Shown here piece by piece: positions 51,295 through 60,200 of a stretch of DNA of 64,000 bases. Location: assembly GCF_006539505.1 (NCBI RefSeq), contig NZ_BJND01000051.1, forward strand, positions 1 through 64,000, in the 5' to 3' direction. The DNA is from Streptomyces spinoverrucosus. Its GTDB lineage: Bacteria > Actinomycetota > Actinomycetes > Streptomycetales > Streptomycetaceae. The first letter of the stretch is position 1. Each line of letters begins with the position of its first letter. The notes beneath the pieces were generated by a model. The model had not been told where the DNA came from. It saw nothing but the letters and a program-made list of their open reading frames with translations, and ran no database searches. Made by a program: the position numbers and the translations under genes.

Positions 51295-51576
51295 TCAGAC
51301 GGTCTCGGGGAGCTCCTCGAGGCCCTCGGCGACCAGCTTGGCCAGACGGTCGAGCGCGGCGTCGGCGCCCTCGGCGTCGGAGGCCAGGACGATCTCCTCG
51401 CCACCCTGGGCGCCCAGACCCAGGACGGCCAGCATGGATGCCGCGTTGACGGGGTTGCCGCCCGCCTTGGCGATCGTCACCGGGACGCCTGCGGCCGTGG
51501 CGGCTCGGACGAAGATGGAGGCGGGGCGGGCGTGGAGGCCCTCGGCCCAGCCGACGTTGACGCGGCGCTCAGCCAT
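51295..51576 (-). CDS. ptsH: Phosphocarrier protein HPr
   Basis: A 93-residue general PTS phosphocarrier. His15 is in EGLHARPAS (residues 12-20), the site phosphorylated by enzyme I. The regulatory Ser region is VNAASMLAVLGLGAQGGEE (about 43-61), with Ser47 as the equivalent of Bacillus Ser46. Length is normal. Enzyme I is not adjacent. A ribosome site (AAGGGCAG on the coding strand) precedes ATG 51576. Confidence 0.97.
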   Translation of the reverse strand: MAERRVNVGWAEGLHARPASIFVRAATAAGVPVTIAKAGGNPVNAASMLAVLGLGAQGGEEIVLASDAEGADAALDRLAKLVAEGLEELPETV

Positions 51577-51742
51577 GTGATGCTGCCCTTCAGGTGTTCA
51601 GGGTTGTCTAGACCAGTTTCCCATATCGTGAAGCACGTCCCGACGGGTCCTGTGTCCCGTCCGGAGGTGGCACCGGACCGCGGCCTCGGTCCGGCGTTCG
51701 TCCTTCCACAGACTGCCTCGCGCCGTTGTCGGACGCGAGCCG

Positions 51743-51748
51743 TACTCT
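51743..51748 (+). promoter_or_regulatory. -10 element TACTCT, leaderless start
   Basis: TACTCT is 7 nt before ATG 51756 with only GGGCCCC between. Confidence 0.5.
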
Positions 51749-51755
51749 GGGCCCC

Positions 51756-54566
51756 ATGCAGAGCTCGTCGGACCGGCACGAGTACCCCGCCCACTGGGAA
51801 GCCGACGTGGTGCTGCGCGACGGCGGCACCGCGCGCATCCGCCCCATCACCGTTGACGACGCAGACCGCCTGGTCAGCTTCTACGAGCAGGTCTCGGACG
51901 AGTCGAAGTACTACCGCTTCTTCGCGCCCTACCCGCGCCTGTCCGCCAAGGACGTCCACCGCTTCACGCACCACGACTTTGTGGACCGGGTGGGACTCGC
52001 GGCCACGATCGGCGGCGAGTTCATCGCCACCGTACGCTATGACCGCATCGGCATCGACGGGCTGCCCGCGTCCGCGCCCGCCGACGAGGCCGAGGTCGCC
52101 TTCCTGGTGCAGGACGCCCACCAAGGGCGCGGTGTCGCCTCCGCCCTGCTGGAGCACATCGCCGCCGTCGCCCGCGAGCGCGGCATCCGCCGCTTCGCCG
52201 CCGAGGTGCTGCCCGCCAACACCAAGATGATCAAGGTGTTCACGGACGCCGGATACACCCAGAAGCGCAGCTTCGAGGACGGTGTCGTACGCCTGGAGTT
52301 CGACCTCGAACCCACCGACCGCTCGCTCGCGGTGCAACACGCGCGCGAGCAGCGCGCCGAGGCCAGGTCGGTACGGCGGCTGCTGGTCCCCGGCTCGATC
52401 GCCGTCGTCGGCGCGGGGCGCTCGCCAGGGGGCGTGGGCCGGAGCGTGCTCGGCAACATCCTGGAGGCCGGCTTCACCGGCCGTCTCCACGCCGTGAACA
52501 GGGCGCTCCCCGAGGGACAGCGGGAACTCGGCGGGGTGCCGGCGTACCGGTCGGTGCGCGACATCGACGGGCCCGTCGACCTCGCGGTCGTGGCGGTGCC
52601 CGCAGAGCACGTGCCCGAGGTGGTCACCGAGTGCGGGGAGCACGGGGTGCAGGGGCTCGTGGTGCTCTCCGCCGGGTACGCCGAGAGCGGGCCCGAGGGG
52701 CGCGAGCGCCAGCGTGAACTCGTGCGGCACGCACGCGCGTACGGCATGCGGATCATCGGGCCCAACGCCTTCGGGATCATCAACACCTCCCCGGAGGTGC
52801 GGCTCAACGCCTCACTGGCCCCTCAGATGCCGCGTCCCGGGCGGATCGGGCTGTTCGCGCAGTCCGGGGCCATCGGCATCGCGCTGCTGTCCCGGCTGCA
52901 CCGTCGCGGCGGCGGGGTCACCGGCGTCACGGGCGTGTCGACGTTCGTCTCGTCCGGCAACCGCGCGGACGTCTCCGGCAACGACGTAATCCAGTACTGG
53001 TACGACGATCCGGACACCGACGTCGTCCTGATGTACCTGGAGTCCATCGGCAACCCGCGCAAGTTCACCCGCCTCGCCCGGCGGACCGCGGCGGCGAAGC
53101 CGCTGGTCGTGGTGCAGGGCGCACGCCATGGAGGCGCCGCACCGCAGGGACATGCCGTACGGGCGACGCGGCTGCCGCACGCCACGGTGTCCGCGCTGCT
53201 GCGGCAGGCCGGGGTGATCAGGGTGGACACGATCACCGAGCTGGTGGACGCCGGGCTGCTGCTCGCGCGCCAACCGCTGCCGGACGGGCCGCGCGTGGCG
53301 ATCCTCGGGAACTCCGAGTCGCTGGGACTGCTGACGTACGACGCCTGTCTGGCCGAGGGCTTGCGGCCGCAGCCTCCGCTGGACCTCACGACGGCCGCTT
53401 CACCGGAGGACTTCCGGGAGGCGCTCGCGCGGGCGCTGGCCGACGAGACGTGTGACGCCGTCGTGGTGACCGCGATACCGGTGGTGGGGGAGGGATCGGC
53501 GGGGGACGCGGCGCTGGCGGAGGCCCTGAGGTCGGCCGCGGCGGCGGTTCCCGCCAAGCCGGTGCTGGTGGTGCATGTGGAGCTGGGCGGGCTCGCGGAC
53601 GCGCTGTCCGTCGCGGCGAGCACCGCACCACAGGCCGGTCCGAGAGTGAGACCGGCCCCCGAATCGGAAGTGCGCACGGCCCCCGAGCCGCCCCCCGCCG
53701 GCTTGCACCTCATCCCCGCCTACCCCGCCGCCGAACGCGCCGTCCGTGCCCTCGCCGAAGCCGTCAAGTACGCGCAGTGGCGGCGTGAGGCCGCCGACCC
53801 CGGGAAGGTGCCCGAGTACGACGACATCGACGAGAAGGGCGCCGCGCAGCTGATCGGCGGGCTGCTCGCGCGCGGGCAGGGCCTCACGCTCGGCACCGAG
53901 GAGACCTGCGAGCTGCTGGGCCGCTACGGCATCCACGTCCACCGCGCCCTGCCCGCCCCGACCCCCGACGACGCCGCGAAAGCCGCCCGCACCCTCGGCT
54001 ACCCCGTCGCCCTCAAGGCCACCGCCCCGCACCTGCGCCACCGCGCCGACCTCGGCGGCGTACGGCTCGACCTCGCGGACGAGGAGCAACTGCGGCGGGC
54101 GTTCACCGAGTTGACGGAGCTGTTCGGCAAGCCCGAGGAGCTGAGGCCGGTCGTGCAGCGGATGGCCCCGCGCGGGGTGGACACCGTCGTACGGGCCGTG
54201 ATCGACCCGGCCGCCGGAGCGGTGCTCTCCTTCGGGCTCGCCGGAGCCGCCTCCCAGCTGCTCGGCGACACCGCGCACCGGCTGATCCCGGTCACCGACC
54301 GCGAGGCGACCTCGCTGATCCGGTCGATCCGGACCTCGCCGCTCCTGTTCGGCTGGCGCGGCTCCACACCCGTCGACACACCCGCCCTCGAACAACTGCT
54401 CCTGCGCGTGTCCCGCCTCGTCGACGACCACCCGGAGGTGGTCGCGGTCACCCTGGAGCCGGTCGTCGTCGCCCCCCACGGCCTGAGCGTTCTCGGCGCC
54501 TCCGTCCGCCTGGCCCCGCCCCCCGTCCGCGACGACCTGGGCCCACGGACGCTTCCGACGTACTGA
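51756..54566 (+). CDS. Protein acetyltransferase Pat: GNAT domain fused to ADP-forming acyl-CoA synthetase
   Basis: A 936-residue fusion. Residues 10-180 are a GNAT acetyltransferase (LRDGGTARIRPITVDDADRL; acetyl-CoA loop QDAHQGRGVASALLEH). Residues about 210-936 are an NDP-forming acyl-CoA synthetase-like part: CoA-binding IAVVGAGRSPGGVGRSVLG, IIGPNAFGIINTS, FAQSGAIGIALLSRL and an ATP-grasp domain from about 700 (TCELLGRYGIHVHRALPAPT; GYPVALKATAPHLRHRADLG). The order GNAT-first is the arrangement of the S. lividans PatA enzyme, opposite to Salmonella Pat. It is likely to acetylate and inactivate acyl-CoA synthetases. The start ATG 51756 is leaderless. Confidence 0.92.
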   Translation: MQSSSDRHEYPAHWEADVVLRDGGTARIRPITVDDADRLVSFYEQVSDESKYYRFFAPYPRLSAKDVHRFTHHDFVDRVGLAATIGGEFIATVRYDRIGIDGLPASAPADEAEVAFLVQDAHQGRGVASALLEHIAAVARERGIRRFAAEVLPANTKMIKVFTDAGYTQKRSFEDGVVRLEFDLEPTDRSLAVQHAREQRAEARSVRRLLVPGSIAVVGAGRSPGGVGRSVLGNILEAGFTGRLHAVNRALPEGQRELGGVPAYRSVRDIDGPVDLAVVAVPAEHVPEVVTECGEHGVQGLVVLSAGYAESGPEGRERQRELVRHARAYGMRIIGPNAFGIINTSPEVRLNASLAPQMPRPGRIGLFAQSGAIGIALLSRLHRRGGGVTGVTGVSTFVSSGNRADVSGNDVIQYWYDDPDTDVVLMYLESIGNPRKFTRLARRTAAAKPLVVVQGARHGGAAPQGHAVRATRLPHATVSALLRQAGVIRVDTITELVDAGLLLARQPLPDGPRVAILGNSESLGLLTYDACLAEGLRPQPPLDLTTAASPEDFREALARALADETCDAVVVTAIPVVGEGSAGDAALAEALRSAAAAVPAKPVLVVHVELGGLADALSVAASTAPQAGPRVRPAPESEVRTAPEPPPAGLHLIPAYPAAERAVRALAEAVKYAQWRREAADPGKVPEYDDIDEKGAAQLIGGLLARGQGLTLGTEETCELLGRYGIHVHRALPAPTPDDAAKAARTLGYPVALKATAPHLRHRADLGGVRLDLADEEQLRRAFTELTELFGKPEELRPVVQRMAPRGVDTVVRAVIDPAAGAVLSFGLAGAASQLLGDTAHRLIPVTDREATSLIRSIRTSPLLFGWRGSTPVDTPALEQLLLRVSRLVDDHPEVVAVTLEPVVVAPHGLSVLGASVRLAPPPVRDDLGPRTLPTY

Positions 54567-54615
54567 CCCCGGGCCCGGACCGCCTGAGCGGTGCCTCGCA
54601 GTCAGTGGGCCCCCG

Positions 54616-54621
54616 TAGGAT
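54616..54621 (+). promoter_or_regulatory. -10 element TAGGAT, leaderless start
   Basis: TAGGAT is 7 nt before ATG 54629; no ribosome site. Confidence 0.55.
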
Positions 54622-54628
54622 GGACGGC

Positions 54629-55216
54629 ATGGCCAAGACCAGTACGACGACCCAGGGGCTGCGTGCGGCGATCGAGCGCAGCGGCTACTACCCGGCCCTC
54701 GTGGCCGAGGCGGTGGAGGCCGCTGTGGGCGGCGAGCCCATCCAGTCGTACCTGGTCCACCAAGAGACGACGTTCGACCAGAACGAGGTGCGGCGGCACG
54801 TGACCGTGCTCGTCCTCACCGACCACCGCTTCATCGTCAGCCACACCGACGAGCAGGCCGCCGACAGCACCTCCCCGACGCCGTACGCCACGACGTCCAC
54901 GGAGTCGGTGAAGCTGGACCGGGTCTCCTCGGTCGTGGTCAGCCGGGTGGTCGCCAACCCGGAGTCGTACACGCCGGGCACCCTCCCGCGCGAGGTCGTG
55001 CTGACCATCGGCTGGGGTGCCGTCTCCCGTATCGACCTGGAGCCGGCCGCCTGCGGCGACCCCAACTGCGAGGCCGACCACGGCTATACGGGCAGCTCGA
55101 CGGCCGACGACCTCAGCCTGCGTGTCAGCGAGGCCGGGGACGGCCCGGAGACGGTCCGCCAGGCGCTCGCCTTCGCGCAGGCCATCTCCGAGGCGACCGC
55201 GGACCCCGCACGCTGA
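54629..55216 (+). CDS. DUF5998 family protein
   Basis: A 195-residue actinobacterial protein of unknown function (assigned to DUF5998 from its general pattern). It looks like a PH-like beta-rich domain: LVHQETTFDQNEVRRHVTVL, VLTDHRFIVSHTDEQ, VKLDRVSSVVVSRVV, VLTIGWGAVSRIDLEPAACG. The C-terminus has DPNCEADHGYTGSS and a helix. Start ATG 54629 by -10 spacing; ATG 54620 overlaps the -10. Its stop overlaps the next gene's ATG by 1 bp, so the two are cotranslated. Confidence 0.8.
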   Translation: MAKTSTTTQGLRAAIERSGYYPALVAEAVEAAVGGEPIQSYLVHQETTFDQNEVRRHVTVLVLTDHRFIVSHTDEQAADSTSPTPYATTSTESVKLDRVSSVVVSRVVANPESYTPGTLPREVVLTIGWGAVSRIDLEPAACGDPNCEADHGYTGSSTADDLSLRVSEAGDGPETVRQALAFAQAISEATADPAR

Positions 55217-56412
55217 TGGCCCAGCCCGCCCACGCCTGGGCCGACCACCCCGAGCCCCTCGCCGTCGACTCCGCCCCCTGCCCCGAGTACGGCACGGGCT
55301 CGCTCGCCGACCTGCTGCCCACGCTGGCCGCGGGCATGGGCGTACCCGGCATGCCCGCCGCGATCACCGAGCTGACCCCCGCCGACCGGGTCTGCGTGTT
55401 CCTGATCGACGGGCTCGGCTGGGAGCAGCTGAGGGCGCACCCCGAGGAAGCGCCCTTCATGACCTCGCTCCTCGCCACCTCACGCGGCGGCACGGGCCGC
55501 CCCCTCACCGCCGGCTACCCGGCGACCACCGCGACCTCCCTCGCCTCCGTCGGCACCGGCCTCCCGCCGGGCGCGCACGGCCTGCCGGGCTACACCGTGC
55601 GCAACCCGGCCACCGGCGAGCTGATGAACCAGCTGCGCTGGCAGCCGTGGTCCGAGCCGCGCACCTGGCAGCCGTACCCCACGGTCTTCGAGCTGGCCGA
55701 CCGCGCCGGGGTGCACGCCGCCCAGGTCTCGTCGCCCGCCTTCCAGCACACCCCGCTGACGAAGGTCGCGCTCAGCGGTGGAGCGTTCCACGGGCGGCTG
55801 ACTGGCGAGGAGCGCATGGACTTCGCCGCCGAGCAGCTCGCCGCCGGGGACCGCAGCCTCGTCTACACGTACTACGCCGAACTCGACGGCGCCGGGCACC
55901 GCTTCGGCCTCGCCTCCGACACCTGGGTCGGCCAGCTCATGTACGTCGACCGCCTGGTCCAGCGGCTGGCCGAACAACTGCCGCCGCGCAGCGCGCTCTA
56001 CGTCACCGCCGACCACGGCATGGTCGACGTGCCCTTCGACGAACAGCACCGCATCGACTTCGACGAGGACTGGGAGCTGCGCGCGGGCGTCGCCCTGCTG
56101 GGCGGCGAGGGCCGCGCACGGCACGTGTACGCGGTGCCGGGCGCCGAGGACGACGTACTGACCTGCTGGCGCGAGGTGCTCGGCGAGCAGTTCTGGGTGG
56201 CCTCGCGGGACGAGGCGATCGCGGCGGGCTGGTTCGGCCCGCAGATCGACGAGCGGGTGTACGCGCGCATCGGCGACGTGGTCGCGGCCGCGTGTGACGA
56301 CGTCCTGCTCATCGCCTCGGAGCGGGAGCCGAAGGAGTCGTCGATGGTCGGCAACCACGGCTCGATGACCCCTGCCGAGCAGCTGGTCCCGCTGCTCGAA
56401 GTACGCTCCTGA
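55216..56412 (+). CDS. Alkaline phosphatase superfamily protein (nucleotide pyrophosphatase/phosphodiesterase type)
   Basis: A 398-residue metal-dependent phosphoesterase. The first metal Asp is in VCVFLIDGLGWEQL (about 58-71) and the nucleophile Thr in GYPATTATSLASVGTGLPPG (about 98-117). YYAELDGAGHRFG (about 219-231) and VTADHGMVDVP (about 259-269) carry metal ligands, and a final His is in MVGNHGSMTPAE. There is no signal peptide, unlike secreted PhoD/PhoX. The substrate is unknown. The ATG overlaps the DUF5998 stop. Confidence 0.92.
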   Translation: MAQPAHAWADHPEPLAVDSAPCPEYGTGSLADLLPTLAAGMGVPGMPAAITELTPADRVCVFLIDGLGWEQLRAHPEEAPFMTSLLATSRGGTGRPLTAGYPATTATSLASVGTGLPPGAHGLPGYTVRNPATGELMNQLRWQPWSEPRTWQPYPTVFELADRAGVHAAQVSSPAFQHTPLTKVALSGGAFHGRLTGEERMDFAAEQLAAGDRSLVYTYYAELDGAGHRFGLASDTWVGQLMYVDRLVQRLAEQLPPRSALYVTADHGMVDVPFDEQHRIDFDEDWELRAGVALLGGEGRARHVYAVPGAEDDVLTCWREVLGEQFWVASRDEAIAAGWFGPQIDERVYARIGDVVAAACDDVLLIASEREPKESSMVGNHGSMTPAEQLVPLLEVRS

Positions 56413-56456
56413 CACCCGCCCCCCGTGATCCTTCGCCGAAAGGTGCTCAACTTCCC

Positions 56457-57104
56457 ATGTCCGAGCTGGTGTTCTTCTGCGGAACGATGGACTGCGGGAA
56501 GTCGACGCTGGCTCTCCAGATCGAGCACAACCGCTCCGCGCGCGGGCTGCAGGGCATGATCTTCACCCGCGACGACCGCGCCGGCGAGGGCAAGCTGTCC
56601 TCCCGGCTCGGCCTGGTGACGGACGCGGTGGAGGTCACCGACGGCATGGACCTGTACGCGTACCTCGTCGAACATCTCTCGCAGGGCGGGCGCGCGGACT
56701 ATGTGATCGCGGACGAGGCGCAGTTCCTGGCGCCGGAGCAGATAGACCAACTCGCGCGCGTGGTCGACGATCTGGGCCTGGACGTCTACGCCTTCGGCAT
56801 CACGACCGACTTCCGCACCAAGCTCTTCCCCGGCTCCCAGCGGCTGGTGGAGCTGGCCGACCGGGTCGAGGTGCTCCAGGTGGAGGCCCTGTGCTGGTGC
56901 GGGGCGCGGGCCACGCACAACGCCCGTACGGTTGGCGGCCAGATGGTCGTCGAGGGCGCGCAGGTGGTCGTCGGCGACGTCAACCAGGCGGACACCGTCG
57001 GGTACGAGGTGCTGTGTCGGCGGCATCACCGGCGCCGTATGACGGCCGCTTCGGCGCACGCGGCGGCACTGTCGCCGGACGTGCTACCGGTGTCACCTGC
57101 CTGA
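56457..57104 (+). CDS. tdk: Thymidine kinase
   Basis: Salvage enzyme, 215 residues, type II (zinc-containing). Walker A is FFCGTMDCGKSTLAL (about 6-20). The base is DYVIADEAQFLAPEQ (about 81-95, DEAQF). VYAFGITTDFRTKLFPGSQ (about 105-122, lasso region) and zinc ligands CWCGARATHNAR and CRRHH follow. The start is ATG 56457. The preceding A+G tract AAAGG is 11 nt away, which is weak. The convergent VOC gene ends 4 bp past its stop. Confidence 0.96.
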   Translation: MSELVFFCGTMDCGKSTLALQIEHNRSARGLQGMIFTRDDRAGEGKLSSRLGLVTDAVEVTDGMDLYAYLVEHLSQGGRADYVIADEAQFLAPEQIDQLARVVDDLGLDVYAFGITTDFRTKLFPGSQRLVELADRVEVLQVEALCWCGARATHNARTVGGQMVVEGAQVVVGDVNQADTVGYEVLCRRHHRRRMTAASAHAAALSPDVLPVSPA

Positions 57105-57108
57105 GCGG

Positions 57109-57933
57109 TCAGCGCCGGTCCGTCTGAATCAGTCGGTCTGTCTGAATCAGGCAGAAGCGCGCGCCCTCGGGGTCGGCCACTGTGGCCACGCGCCCGTGTG
57201 CGCTGTCGTGCGCCGGTTTGAGGACATGTCCGCCCAGGTCGACGACATGGTCCAGCGCCTCATCCGTGTCGGCGACTTCGAAGTACGTGAGCCAGTGCGG
57301 GCCCCGGTCGCGGGGCAGCGACGTGCCCACGCCGTGCAGGCCGGCGACCGGGCGGCCGTCGAGGTGCAGGGTGAGGTAGTCGATGTCGGCGGAGACGACG
57401 GGCTCCTCCTCGTAGCCGAAGACGGTCCCGTAGAACTTGGCGACGCTCTCCGACTCGAAGGTGAGGAGTTCGTGCCAGGCCGGTGTCCCGGGCACCCCGG
57501 CGATGCCGGTGCCACGGTGGGCCGCGGCCTGCCAGACGCCGAAGACGGCGCCGGAGGGGTCCGAGCAGATGGCGAGGCGCCCGGCCTCCTCCGCGTCGAG
57601 CGGGCCCACGCCGACCGTGCCGCCGCACAGGCGGATCGTCTCTGCGGTCCGGCCGACGTCGTCGGAGGCCAGGTACGGCGTCCAGGCGATGGGGAGATGC
57701 CGGTCCGGGGGCAGCCGGCCGATGCCCGCCACCTCGCGGCCGTCGAGCAGGGCCCGCACATAGGGGCCGAGCTGCTGAGGGCCGGGGCGGAACTCCCAAC
57801 CGAACAGGGTCCCGTAGAACTCCTGGGTCGCGGCCAGGCCGTGCACCATCAGGCTCACCCAGCAGGGTGTGCCGGTCGCGTACCGGGCGTGCCCTTCGCC
57901 GTTGCGGCCTGCCGACCCCCGTGCCTCGGTCAT
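57109..57933 (-). CDS. VOC (glyoxalase-like) family protein, two modules
   Basis: A 274-residue protein of two vicinal-oxygen-chelate modules (residues about 20-135 and 145-265). Repeated patterns WVSLMVHGLAATQEFYGTLF and HELLTFESESVAKFYGTVFG start the modules, and DPSGAVFGVWQ and DPEGARFCLIQ end them. Metal ligands are partly present, so catalysis is uncertain; it may be a dioxygenase, resistance or regulatory relative. The C-terminus has an 18-bp duplication (LIQTDRLIQTDRR). The start is ATG 57933 with GAGGAG 9 nt upstream. Confidence 0.9.
   Translation of the reverse strand: MTEARGSAGRNGEGHARYATGTPCWVSLMVHGLAATQEFYGTLFGWEFRPGPQQLGPYVRALLDGREVAGIGRLPPDRHLPIAWTPYLASDDVGRTAETIRLCGGTVGVGPLDAEEAGRLAICSDPSGAVFGVWQAAAHRGTGIAGVPGTPAWHELLTFESESVAKFYGTVFGYEEEPVVSADIDYLTLHLDGRPVAGLHGVGTSLPRDRGPHWLTYFEVADTDEALDHVVDLGGHVLKPAHDSAHGRVATVADPEGARFCLIQTDRLIQTDRR
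57115..57150 (-). repeat. 18-bp tandem duplication at the VOC gene 3' end
   Basis: Two near-identical 18-bp units (57133-57150 and 57115-57132) encode LIQTDR twice, two codons before the stop. It looks like a recent slippage event. Confidence 0.8.
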
Positions 57934-58229
57934 CGTCACTCTCTCCTCGGCCCCTCGCGGTGGCCGCGTCGATTCCGCTCTCGAACCCCCGTGCCGATGC
58001 TCGCACCACCCTCATGGTCCCGCCGTCCGGGCGCGCCGCCGCATTCCGCTCCGCGCCCGGCAGTTGCCCGATCTGCGGTTTCCTGCCCGTTTCGCGGCGA
58101 TTGCTCTCGGGTGTCGATCGGCTCTACAGCATGTGCCCGATCCCGTACGCCTGGTGATCGAGGCTGTACGGCCGAGCAGAGTAGCCGGACCTGGACGAAG
58201 CGGCCACCCCGTACGCAAGGATGGTGGCC
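57934..58229. other. VOC-sulfurtransferase divergent region
   Basis: A 296-bp non-coding stretch holding promoters for both neighbours. No clear operator or structured RNA was seen; AAGGA at 58217 is the sulfurtransferase ribosome site. Confidence 0.35.
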
Positions 58230-59081
58230 ATGAACGCCATCATCACCGCATCCGAACTCGCGAGCGACCTGGCAGGGCCCCATCCGCCCGTACTGCTCGA
58301 CGTCCGCTGGCAGCTGACTGTGGCCAAGGCGGCCGGTGAGCCGCCGTTCGACGGCCGGGCCGAGTACGCGACCGGGCACATCCCCGGCGCGGTCTTCGTC
58401 GACCTGGACCGCGAACTGGCCTCCGCGCCGGGCGAGAACGGGCGCCATCCGCTGCCGGACCTGGCGGAGTTCGGCGCCGCGATGCGCCGGGCGGGCGTGT
58501 CGTCAGGGCGGCGGGTCGTTGTGTACGACGGCGGCCAGGGCTGGGCCGCGGCCCGCGCCTGGTGGCTGTTGCGCTGGACGGGTCACCCGGATGTGCGGGT
58601 GCTCGACGGGGGACTGCCGGCGTGGGACGGCGCGCTGTCGGTGGAGGAGCCGACGCCCGAGGAGGGCGACTTCCGGCCGGTGGCCGGCGCCGAGGGGCTC
58701 CTGGACGCGGATGCGGCCGCGGCGCTGGCCCGTTCGGGGGTACTGCTCGACGCGCGAGCGGCGGAGCGGTACCGGGGGGACGTGGAGCCGATCGACCGGG
58801 TGGGCGGGCACATCCCCGGGGCGGTGTCGGCGCCGACGAACGAGAACGTGGGGGCGGACGGGCGCTTGCTGCCCGCCGAGGAGCTCCGGGCACGCTTCAA
58901 CGCGCTGGGGGCGCACGACGGGGCGAAGGTGGGCGTGTACTGCGGTTCCGGGGTCTCCGCGGCGCATGAGGCGCTGGCGCTGGCGGTCGCGGGGATTCCG
59001 GCGGCGCTGTATGTGGGCTCGTGGTCGGAGTGGTCGTCGGACCCGTCGCGGCCGGTCGCGGTCGGGCCGGATCCGCAGTAA
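58230..59081 (+). CDS. Thiosulfate/3-mercaptopyruvate sulfurtransferase (two rhodanese domains)
   Basis: A 283-residue two-domain rhodanese. The N-terminal, inactive domain spans about 8-140 (VLLDVRWQLTVAKAAGEPPF, GHIPGAVFVDLDREL, VVVYDGGQGWAAARAWWLL). The catalytic domain spans about 155-280, with the active-site Cys loop in VGVYCGSGVSAAHEALAL (about 231-248). CGSGVSA resembles the 3-mercaptopyruvate CG[S/T]GV[T] loop. The start is ATG 58230; ATG 58221 is in frame. A strong bidirectional terminator follows. Confidence 0.93.
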   Translation: MNAIITASELASDLAGPHPPVLLDVRWQLTVAKAAGEPPFDGRAEYATGHIPGAVFVDLDRELASAPGENGRHPLPDLAEFGAAMRRAGVSSGRRVVVYDGGQGWAAARAWWLLRWTGHPDVRVLDGGLPAWDGALSVEEPTPEEGDFRPVAGAEGLLDADAAAALARSGVLLDARAAERYRGDVEPIDRVGGHIPGAVSAPTNENVGADGRLLPAEELRARFNALGAHDGAKVGVYCGSGVSAAHEALALAVAGIPAALYVGSWSEWSSDPSRPVAVGPDPQ

Positions 59082-59099
59082 CCCCCGTGCCGCCACGGC

Positions 59100-59143
59100 C
59101 GAGGGGCCCGCACCTGGTCAGCTGGTCAGGTGCGGGCCCCTCG
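59100..59143. terminator. Bidirectional terminator between sulfurtransferase and sepH
   Basis: A perfect 17-bp stem (59100-59116 with 59127-59143) with a 10-nt loop between convergent stops at 59081 and 59166. Confidence 0.95.
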
Positions 59144-59165
59144 TTCTCGTACCGTCGCTCGGGAA

Positions 59166-60200
59166 CTACTCCTGCTTCTTCCGCCGCGTCCCGAACACGA
59201 TTTCGTCCCAGCTCGGGACCGCCGCTCTGCGGCCGGGGCGGACGCCGTCGGCCTCGGCCTGGCGGTCGGTGGCGCCGATGAGGCGGTCGCGGTGGCTGCC
59301 GACGGAGCGCGGCATGAGGACGTCCGCGTAGGCGGAACCGGCCGAGGCCGCGGGCGCCGGGGGCTCCTCGGCCTCGGGCTCGGCGGCGGGCTCCTCCACC
59401 GGCTCGGGCGCGGGACGCTCCGGGACCACCAGGTCGCCCCGGAAGCTCGGCACCGCCTCCAGCAGGCTGGTCAGCGAGTCCCGCTCACCCGCGCTCTCCT
59501 CGGCAGGCTCGGCCGGGGGCGCCGGCAGGCTCGGCCGCTCCCGGTCGGCGGCACGGTCCAGCGTGCGTTCGCGCGGCAGTCGGGCGATGCGTGGGACGAA
59601 GGGGAAGCTGGGCTCGGGCGCGCCGAGGTCGTCGGCCTCGCCGATCAGCGAGCGGGCCTCGTCGTCGACGGCCTGGACGAGCCGCCGGGGCGGGTCGTAC
59701 GTCCAGCTCGCCGAGTGCGGCTCGCCCGCGACGCGGTAGACCAGCAGCACCTCCCAGGTGCCGTCGTCGCGGCGCCAGGAGTCCCACTGCACGGTGTCCT
59801 TCTCGGCGCCGCGCAGCACCAGCCGCTCCTGCACGGCCTCGCCGAGCAGCGGCCCGGAGTTCTCGCCGGGGCGGCGGACCGGGGTCTTGCGGGCCCGCTC
59901 GGCCATGAAGGCGCGCTCGGCCAGCACGGGACCCTCGAAGCGGCGTACGCGGTCGACGGGGATGCCCGCCATTTGGGCGACCTCTTCCGCGGTCGCGCCC
60001 GCGCGTATGCGCGCCTGGATGTCTCGGGGGCGGAGATGGCTCTCCACCTCGATCTCGATCTGGCCGAGGCGGGGACGGTCGCCGCGCACGGCGGCGCGGA
60101 GCCGTTCGTCGATCGGAAGCGTGTACTCCGTGCTGTCCGCAGCCTTCAGCACCAGCCGTGTGCCGTCATTGGAGACGGCCACGACACGCAGTTCGGGCAT
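59166..60200 (-). CDS. sepH: Cell-division protein SepH (DUF3071)
   Basis: A 344-residue FtsZ-binding protein that promotes Z-ring assembly in actinobacteria. It starts MPELRVVAVSNDGTRLVLKA (DUF3071). A helix-turn-helix-like segment is at about 55-100 (RPRDIQARIRAGATAEEVAQ; AGIPVDRVRRFEGPVLAER). A Pro/Glu-rich linker runs from about 235 to 300. A conserved C-terminal tail ends PSWDEIVFGTRRKKQ. GGGAGG sits 5 nt before ATG 60200. Identity is from memory of SepH in Streptomyces. Confidence 0.92.
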   Translation of the reverse strand: MPELRVVAVSNDGTRLVLKAADSTEYTLPIDERLRAAVRGDRPRLGQIEIEVESHLRPRDIQARIRAGATAEEVAQMAGIPVDRVRRFEGPVLAERAFMAERARKTPVRRPGENSGPLLGEAVQERLVLRGAEKDTVQWDSWRRDDGTWEVLLVYRVAGEPHSASWTYDPPRRLVQAVDDEARSLIGEADDLGAPEPSFPFVPRIARLPRERTLDRAADRERPSLPAPPAEPAEESAGERDSLTSLLEAVPSFRGDLVVPERPAPEPVEEPAAEPEAEEPPAPAASAGSAYADVLMPRSVGSHRDRLIGATDRQAEADGVRPGRRAAVPSWDEIVFGTRRKKQE

